64,000 nucleotides of DNA from Balaenoptera acutorostrata (Eukaryota > Chordata > Mammalia > Artiodactyla > Balaenopteridae), in the NCBI RefSeq assembly GCF_949987535.1, contig NC_080067.1:57346405-57410404 (forward strand). The letters run 5' to 3'. Under the pieces are notes generated by a model, which saw nothing but the letters and a program-made list of their open reading frames with translations, did no database searches and was not told the origin of the DNA. A program made the translations under genes and the position numbers. Below are positions 57,090-64,000 of the stretch, piece after piece. The number at the start of each line of letters is the position of its first letter. Position 1 is the first letter of the stretch.

Positions 57090-58140
57090 TATTTCATGGG
57101 TCATGACTTTGGTGTTGTATCTAAAAAGTCATCACCATACCCAAGGTCATCTAGATTTTCTCCTATGTCATCTTCTAGGAGTTTTACAGTTTTTAATTTT
57201 ACATTTAGGCCTATGATCCATTTTCAGTTAAGTTTTGTGAAGGGTGTAAGGTCAGCATTTAGATTCTTTTTTTTTTCACACGTGGACATCCAATTGTTCT
57301 ATCAACATTTGTTGAAAAGACTGTCTTTGCTTCACTGTATTGCCTTTGCTCCTTTGTCAAAGATCAATTGACTATATTTATGTGGATCTATTTCTGTGGA
57401 CTTTTTTCTGTTTCATTGATCTCTTTGTCTATTATTTTGCCAATACTACACTGTCTTGATTACTGTAGCTTTATAGTAAGTTTTGAAGTTGGGTAGTATC
57501 AGTCTTCCAACTCTGTCTCTCTGCTTCAATATTGTGTTGACTATTTTGAGTCTTTTTTCTCTCCAAATAAACTTTAGAATCAGTTTATTGATATCTACAA
57601 TGTAACTTGCTGAGAATTTTATTGAATGAGTCCTTGGATCAAGTTGGGGAGAACTGACATTTGACAACATTGAGTTCCCTGATTTATAAACATAAAATAT
57701 CTCTCCACTGACTTAGTTCTTATTTGTTATGTTTCATCAGAGTTTTGTAGTTTTTCTCACATAGATCTTACACATATTTTGTTAGATTTATAACTAATTA
57801 TTTCAATTTGGGGAGGTGCTAGTATAAATGGTATTGTGTTTTTAATTTCAAATTCCACTTATTCATTGCTGGCATATAGGAAAATGACTGACTTTTATAT
57901 ATGACCTTTGTATCCTGAAACCTTACTATAATCGTTTATTAGTTTCAGAAGGTTTTGTTGTTGTTGTTTATTCTTTTGAATTTTCTTCATAGACAATCAT
58001 GTCTTCTGCGAACAGTTTTATTTCTCCCTTCTCAATCTGTATCTCTTTTATTTCCTTTACTTGTCTTATTGCATTAGCTAAAACTTCCAGTGTGATGTTT
58101 AAAAAGAGTGGTGAGAGGGGACATCCTTGCCTTGCCTTGT

Positions 58141-58684
58141 AATTTTTCTATGTTTTTAAGACTCACAGAAGTTTATAAAAATATGAATGGACAAGGGCTA
58201 CAATGCTAGATTTCCTCTTTTTTCCCTTACCTCTTTTTATGCCATAATTTATATACCAGATACTTTAATCTGCTGTATTTTTTGTGACATTAAATTTGCC
58301 AATATATAGGGCATGCTATAAATATTACTATAATATTTAGAAATTGGAAATCTAGACAGTAAATAGGTATTCAGCAATCTATAGAGAAATGGCCTCTTGC
58401 TAAAAAGACTATTTTTACATCTGTTTTGGTATATTGATCCTATTTTGGGATTAGATCCTACTCCATCAGTACACAGATTTACTTTTCAAATCTTTAAAAG
58501 AAAAATTGTCAAGTATTCCTTAAAAATTCCATTTAAAATCTCCTCATTGTACAGCACTCTGTTTATGTATACCAAGTCACCACATGCCATTGCATAGTAA
58601 ATTTTTCTATAAAGAAAAAAAAAGGCATAAATATACTTTGAGTTCCTCTATTCACTCTGAATAAAAATCCCCCAAATGATATTG
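58141..58684. other. Unassigned AT-rich DNA
   Basis: No gene or confident repeat. A 66-codon frame at 58397-58597 has no domain. Confidence 0.45.
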
Positions 58685-58692
58685 CCCTAGGC
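58685..58692. repeat. hAT target-site duplication, left copy
   Basis: ccctaggc, identical to 58902-58909. Confidence 0.93.
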
Positions 58693-58901
58693 CAGCGGTC
58701 CCCAACCTTTTTGGCACCAGGGACCAGTTTCGTGGAAGACAGTTTTTCCACAGGGTGCATTGGGGGGATGGTTCAGGTGGTAATGCGAGCGATGGGGAGC
58801 GATGGGGAGCGATGGGGAGGGCAGATGAAGCTTCGATTGCTTGCCAGCCGCTCACCTCCTGCTGTGCAGCCCGGTTCCTAACAGGGGGTTGGGGACCCCT
58901 G
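58693..58901 (+). mobile_element. Small nonautonomous hAT transposon
   Basis: Begins cagcggtccccaacc and ends ggttggggacccctg, terminal inverted repeats with one mismatch in 15. Flanked by identical 8-bp duplications (58685-58692, 58902-58909), the hAT signature. At 209 bp it is an internally deleted copy. Resembles a hAT element of mammals that I recall as Zaphod-like, name not certain. Contains agcgatgggg repeated three times (58790-58819). Confidence 0.85.
58790..58819. repeat. Three tandem agcgatgggg units
   Basis: agcgatgggg at 58789-58798, 58799-58808 and 58809-58818, identical, followed by agggc. Slippage expansion inside the hAT element. Confidence 0.95.
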
Positions 58902-58909
58902 CCCTAGGC
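58902..58909. repeat. hAT target-site duplication, right copy
   Basis: ccctaggc, identical to 58685-58692. Confidence 0.93.
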
Positions 58910-59161
58910 ATCAATGTATAAAAATGAAACTATATTGTACTGACGGAGAAGGAGCTGCATTTTGAGGGGTTTTTTAAATTGGTGAGTAAACTTTTTATAA
59001 ACCACATACACACTCTCATCCACTGCCACTAATCGTTATTTTAACATAGTATACAAAACAAACAACTAGATTATTTCTTCTACTGAATTCACAGCACATC
59101 TAAAAATTTTATTTTCCATATCCATAGATGTCAAGATATTATAATTTGTTATTTACCACAA
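58910..59161. other. Unassigned DNA
   Basis: No gene or repeat recognised. Confidence 0.45.
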
Positions 59162-59405
59162 AAGTAAAAAAAAAAGTGAAGCATGGTGATTATAGTTAAC
59201 ACTGTATTACATACTTGAAAGTCACTAAAAGAGTAGATCTTAAATGTGCTAACCACAAAAAAAATGGTAATTATAATGAGGTGATGGAGGTGTTAACTAA
59301 TCCTATTATGGTAATCATTTTGCAGTATATGTATATCACATGAATACATTGTACATCTTAAACTTACACAATGCTATATGTCAGTTATATCTCAATAAAC
59401 ATGGG
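59162..59405 (+). mobile_element. Old L1 3' UTR (L1MB-like)
   Basis: gtgattatagttaacactgt, gaaagtcactaaaagagtag, atcttaaatgtgctaaccac, atgtatatcacatgaataca and cagttatatctcaataaaca give an ordered L1 3' UTR on the plus strand. Confidence 0.75.
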
Positions 59406-60974
59406 AAAAAGTCAGCAAAATTAATTAATGTCATTAATGTCATCTTTCACCCTTTCTTTGCTTTATACTTCTAGGTGTGTCAGGACAAAGGCTGTAATAA
59501 GGACATTCATAATTTATGTGATAAGTCTTGGGTAACTTCCAATGACAAGTACTTTCAGTGGTCGAAAGTTATAAAAAGTGAGTTATGGGATTAAAAATCT
59601 CTAATTGAATTGATGGAGAAATATTATTAGAAACAGGTATAGAAATACTTTATAATTTACCCATTAACTGAAAGTAAAGTGGCTTTTTAAAATCACTCAG
59701 ACATCACGTTTCATCACAAACAGTCTAAAATCACTGTAGTCTGAGGTCAGAATTTTTCACATTAAGAAAATTTCAAGGAGCAGTTCCCTGTGGTAAATAT
59801 ATGAAATTTGATATATTTTATCTTTGTGTTTAATGCATTTTAATGAATATAAATTTGTCTATGTCACTTTATTCCTTTGTTAATGGTCATTTAGTTTCTA
59901 AACATATATTAATTCAATATATTAATTTTAAATTTTGAAAAAGAAGACATTCCTACCTAATCTAACCTTCTCTACCTGTACCTGAAAAAAAAACTCTTAA
60001 ATTTTGTGAATAAGGCATATTTACTAGAATTCTTGAAATGGAATTTGATACATTCATTTGGGCTGATTTTTTTTTCTAGCCATATCTTTCTTATTATATA
60101 TTTTATGTTTTTTTAATTCAATCGTTAATTTGATTATTTGCTTTATGGGATTATGTTATTCTTTTATACCACTCTAATTGCTTAAGTATTTGTAGCCACA
60201 AATGTTTCAATATAAGAATCTTGTTTCTATACCAATCTGATTAGTCATTCCTTTTAACTTTTATGGTATTGCTATCATGGTATCCTCTCTGTAGGACATA
60301 CTTCAGCTCCCTTGGTTTTCCCTTTTTGGTTTCTTTCATTAAAATTTCACCTCAGAAGGGATGCCTCTTGGTGCTAGTTTAAGTTAGTAATAATCTCCAG
60401 TTTTACTGAGTCTTCTAACCTAACAGACCAATGCTACTTTTTGCTAAGAAAACTTCTTTGTTGGCTTATCTGCAAGCCTTAGTCAACCACGGGGATTCAA
60501 ACATATTGCTTGTTGCTAAGATCATAGTCTTTTGACATCTGATATTGTATATAGTTATAAAATTTTGTTCATTAGTTAATGCTGGGAAGCAATTTGATAA
60601 GCTGCTTATGTCTTCTCTATTGACTAAAACTAAGCATTTCAACTTTCTTTTAAATCTAAAAAATACACCTCTTCTTTGAACAAAATTGTAAGTGAAACCC
60701 TAATATTTGAAAGAGGTAAAATTGAAAACTGTTCTGGCTGAAACAGAGATGGTTGCTCCCCTTTCAATCTCCTCACCTCTCTCTAAAGGATATCCAGAGA
60801 GAGAGAGAATGAGTATGTGTGTTGATTCCTCTTTGAGTAACTCTAATGTATACGTAGCTTGTCTGTGTATATATGGAATCATCAATAACTGGCATATTTA
60901 TTAACATGGACATACATTGTTAATTGAAAAGAACAATATGGTCTGAGGCTATCCGTGCATACAAAAAGTCATAT
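59406..60974. other. Unassigned AT-rich DNA
   Basis: No gene or confident repeat recognised. Frames of 61-65 codons at 60700-60904 on both strands have no domain. Confidence 0.45.
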
Positions 60975-61173
60975 GCCAGTCTTTCTTTTAGCTCTGTAGC
61001 ACTAGGCAAATTATTTGACCTCTCTCTTCCTTGTTTTTCTCATCTATAAAATAGGTATAATGGTAATAACAATCTCACAGAATTGTTGGGTGATTTAAAT
61101 GAATTATTACATGTAAAGACATAGAATAGAGCCTGGCAGATCTACAAGAGATCCTACAAATATTAGTTGTTAT
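60975..61173 (+). mobile_element. MIR SINE
   Basis: tagcactaggcaaattattt, gacctctctcttccttgttt, ttctcatctataaaataggt, tcacagaattgttgggtgat and acatagaatagagcctggca match MIR on the plus strand. Confidence 0.7.
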
Positions 61174-63999
61174 TTTTCCCTCTGTCTTTATTGTACTTTA
61201 ATTTATGATTTTTCTACATTAGTATGTATAATTTTTGTGATATAAAAATTATAAAATGAAAAATGCTGAGGGAGCATATAAAGCAAGGAAAAATACTCCC
61301 TAAAAATGTAAAAGTGCCTGCATTTTTACCAAACCTTAAATGTTAAGGTTACAAAATTTTTGGTTACCATGATATCTTTACAAGAGGCTGAAAATCGGGG
61401 TTGTGTCCAGGATTCTGTGCTTTAGATTAGCAATCTGATTTTTGATCTGAGCTTTACTGGATGTTAGGGGTTCTGCTGAGGTGCCTCTGGGGTTGGAGCA
61501 GGAAATGAAGGGAGGATGAGTGAGTGGGGTCCAATACATTCCTCCTTTTTTCAACAGTGCAACTTCATTTTTATCAGTTTTATATAGTAGATGTCTAGAA
61601 AAGTAGTTGAAAGCAAGTGTAATGAATCAAGTAGAACATGTCCTACAAATATTTGAATCCCATCAAGCCTATAAAGATGACTCATTTGAACAAAGAGAAA
61701 CATACGTACAATGAGCAGAAGAAGCTTTTCTTGAAATAAACATTACTTGTCAATTTTATGAGAATGATTAATGAGACCATTTTTTTAATAAGATTGGATA
61801 CCATGATGACCCAAGATCCATTAATTATTATAGAAAACTTCTCAATTGTACAGTGATTCTCATCAATTTCCTGAGTCTATAAACAAAAATTATTACCAGA
61901 TCACCTCTCATGTTATTAGAATTTTGAAATCTAAAAAACCCTGAAGTATGTCAGTGCCAGTTTTCACAAAGCAACTTAATTTTAAAAGAACCTATAGAAT
62001 TTGTGGTCCCCAAAGGAGAAGCTTTTCCAGACACGACTCACTGAAACTCATTTGCCAGCTCAAGTTGGAGTCTCAGAGCCTCTTTGTAATGCTGAGATTA
62101 TAAACCAGATGCCTCCAATCAAGTTCAATTCCAGGAAATGCTGGCCCAGCTTACACTCAAAAAAATGCTCAGAACTTTTTGGATTACACCCATCTATTCA
62201 TGGTGAGTTAAAATTAGAAGGAAAGAGATCTTTCTTTAGAAATCATTCAGTGTTTCTCAAAAATCTTCCTGTGACATCACATGTTTATTTACCCAGGAAA
62301 GTATGAAGAATTAAAAGTGGATTTATAGAGGTGGTGATTTTGCAGGGTCTCTGATTTCAGCTGGAGGCCTTGATAAGTGGCAGGTGCTTTATCACGAAGA
62401 CTAACTGGCATGTTGCAGACACAGTGTGTTTTCTCCCTTGTACCAAGGACCTTTCTGATGATACAGCCTGAGAGCTTGTCTCCTCAAATCAGAATGATGA
62501 AATTTTCTAAGTGGCAGATAAATAACCCTTTCTGTCTTTCAAATAATCGATGCAAAAGCAAACCACAGAGAGAAAGGCTCAGATGGAATTTTTAGGGCCA
62601 ACAGCAATATGGATAAGTAATAGCATTAAAGGAAGCAACAGTAGCATGAACAGAGAGTTCAGGAAAATTAGACAAGAGCAGAACAGTCCAACAGCATAGA
62701 AACCAAAAAGGAAGAAAAGTGAAAAAGAAAGAAATCTAATAAGAAATAGTATTCACTAGAACTTCTTATCTACCTAAAGACTAAGTAACTTGCAGAGGTC
62801 TCCCTCTGCAAGTTTGCTGCAAACATAATACTGTAAGAGGAGATGTGTAGTTTAGTTGGCAAGATCTGTGACAATGTTAGGCTTAAGGCGAGAGTGTTGG
62901 ACCACAAAGTGAAGGAATAGACTAAGACAAAGACCTAGCAGTCTCCAGACCAGAAAACTGTTTCCATCTCTCTAGGGTAGAAGGAATAATGGTTAAAATG
63001 GACTCAAAATTGTACAATTGTCTTATAATGAAGTTGAGTACATTTGATTTAACTGCTTTATTTGATTATAATTTATCCATACTTCAGCAACCAAGGAACT
63101 CTTAAATCATTTATCTAAGCCTTATTTAAGAATACTAAAGTAACTATTTGTTTTTAAGGATGCTGTCCCATCAATGCTAATAACATTTCTATTTATGATA
63201 GAAATGCATAAATACAGTTGGGTCCAAGTGCTTTTGTATGCTCTAGAATATTGACCATGTATATTTCCTAGAAGTACAATAACTTCTCCCCCATTCTATA
63301 GAAGCAACTAGGATATTTTATGTAGATTTTCTTTATCAGTGCTGGGTTCATACAAGACACTCAATAAATGTTTGTTGATAGAATGAAAGATTGATCCTTT
63401 CTCAGCCACCTGCGACTTTTCCATAGTACATATTAAAAACTGTTACTTAAGGGATCAACAAAAAATTACTAAATTTAAATAAAGGTAGTACTTGTGTTTT
63501 CCTTCTTGATTGGGGTTTTCTTGTCCAGAAATTTAAACTGGTTAACTTTTGCATGAATTAAATAAACTAAAAAAATTCTTCCTGCATTTTTATAACTTCA
63601 ACCTATTTCCAAAATTCACTTTGACTGAACTGACTAGCCAAAAGCCAGTCGATGCCTGGACTAAGTTAACATGATATGCTCGATTTAAAAAAATTAAAAT
63701 GTAGAAAAAAATAGCACCATTGATTGTAACTGCAGGCATAGCCGATAGCCACAGTGTTTAAGGTCTAAACTCAAATTTGCAAATGATTTAGGAAAAAAAA
63801 TGGAAAGGCCATAAATTATGTTTTTAAAAGTACTGTAATTCATGGAATATTGCTTCACCTATCAGTTTAGATAATTAGGGAATAGTGATCCCCTCTTTGT
63901 GTTAGCTGTCCGGATAACTTATCCTGGTAAACATAGCTTCCTATGGTCTGGGGGCAGTGTTACAAGTTGGTATAATTTTTTCAAAATGTCAATAAAATT
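61174..63999. other. Unassigned AT-rich DNA
   Basis: No gene, exon or confident long repeat. A 101-codon plus-strand frame at 62001-62306 has no domain and is probably chance. A short cactcaataaatgtttgttg end of L2/MIR type lies at 63358-63377. Confidence 0.5.
63335..63386 (+). mobile_element. L2/MIR 3' end fragment
   Basis: tttatcagtgctgggttcat, then acactcaataaatgtttgtt and gatagaatgaaag. Too short to assign between L2 and MIR. Confidence 0.45.
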
Positions 64000-64000
64000 G

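Larger units (their letters stand above)
55890..58140 (-). mobile_element. Old L1 3' part with nested insertions
   Basis: From the 3' UTR at the left (tttagtttcacagcaaaatt, then cctccatgatcaacgtcccc), through the ORF2 C-terminal region, to the RT region at the right (gagtggtgagaggggacatc at about 58110). The 57446-57670 frame translates to YIVDINKLILKFIWREKRLK. Interrupted by a DNA transposon (56434-56810), a duplicated segment around (TG)n, and a SINE (56949-57066). Confidence 0.75.

Noticed and set aside
62001..62306. 101-codon plus-strand frame
   Set aside because: No recognisable motif, no supporting splice or transcript signal.
1..64000. CRISPR array, operon, phage or defence island
   Set aside because: No spaced direct repeats, no bacterial-type gene clusters and clear mammalian repeats throughout; this is nuclear mammalian DNA.

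Overview
This window is nuclear DNA of a mammal, most likely a cetacean. The strongest pointers are three tRNA-derived SINEs (about 43.5, 49.4 and 57.0 kb). They have the head, Pol III boxes and long GC-rich body that I associate with the CHR SINEs of whales, dolphins and hippopotamus. A complete L1 of cetartiodactyl type with a long GC-rich 5' UTR is also present. The rest is AT-rich, with MIR, L2, MER2, MaLR LTR and old L1 pieces typical of placental mammals. Family names are from memory of consensus sequences; no library search was run.

I found no cellular protein-coding gene, tRNA, rRNA or CpG-island promoter of a host gene. Open frames are short, and the longest ones belong to L1. The window is intergenic or lies inside a large intron.

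Layout: 1-12.7 kb is mostly unassigned AT-rich DNA with old L1, L2, MIR and MaLR-type remnants and one weak poly(A)-tailed retrocopy candidate (8.0-8.5 kb). 12.9-20.2 kb is a full-length L1 on the minus strand (7.3 kb, perfect 14-bp target duplication) with damaged ORF1 and ORF2, inserted into the 3' UTR of an older plus-strand L1. 21.2-21.8 kb is LTR-like. 23-32 kb is sparse, with L2, MIR and L1 pieces. 32.7-40.1 kb holds two MER2 DNA transposons, two or three MaLR LTRs, an unclassified LTR-like block and two copies of an unnamed repeat. 43.5 kb is a young-looking SINE that carries an extra 63-bp non-SINE segment and a second A-tail inside its target duplication. 44.4-47.0 kb is scrambled old L1 on the plus strand. 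48.5-49.8 kb is an L1 with an inverted 5' piece and a SINE near the junction. 50.2-52.4 kb is bracketed by a diverged inverted repeat with arms of about 160-170 bp. 53.3-58.1 kb is a stack of old minus-strand L1 with a nested DNA transposon, a (TG)n tract and a SINE. 58.7 kb is a small hAT element with perfect 8-bp target duplications. The last 5 kb has an L1 3' UTR, a MIR and otherwise unassigned sequence.

There is no gene network or operon here. The story is a layered history of retrotransposon and DNA-transposon insertions. The most interesting items are the SINE with an apparent 3' transduction, the 50.2/52.4 kb inverted repeat, the inverted L1 with its nested SINE, and the nested full-length L1.
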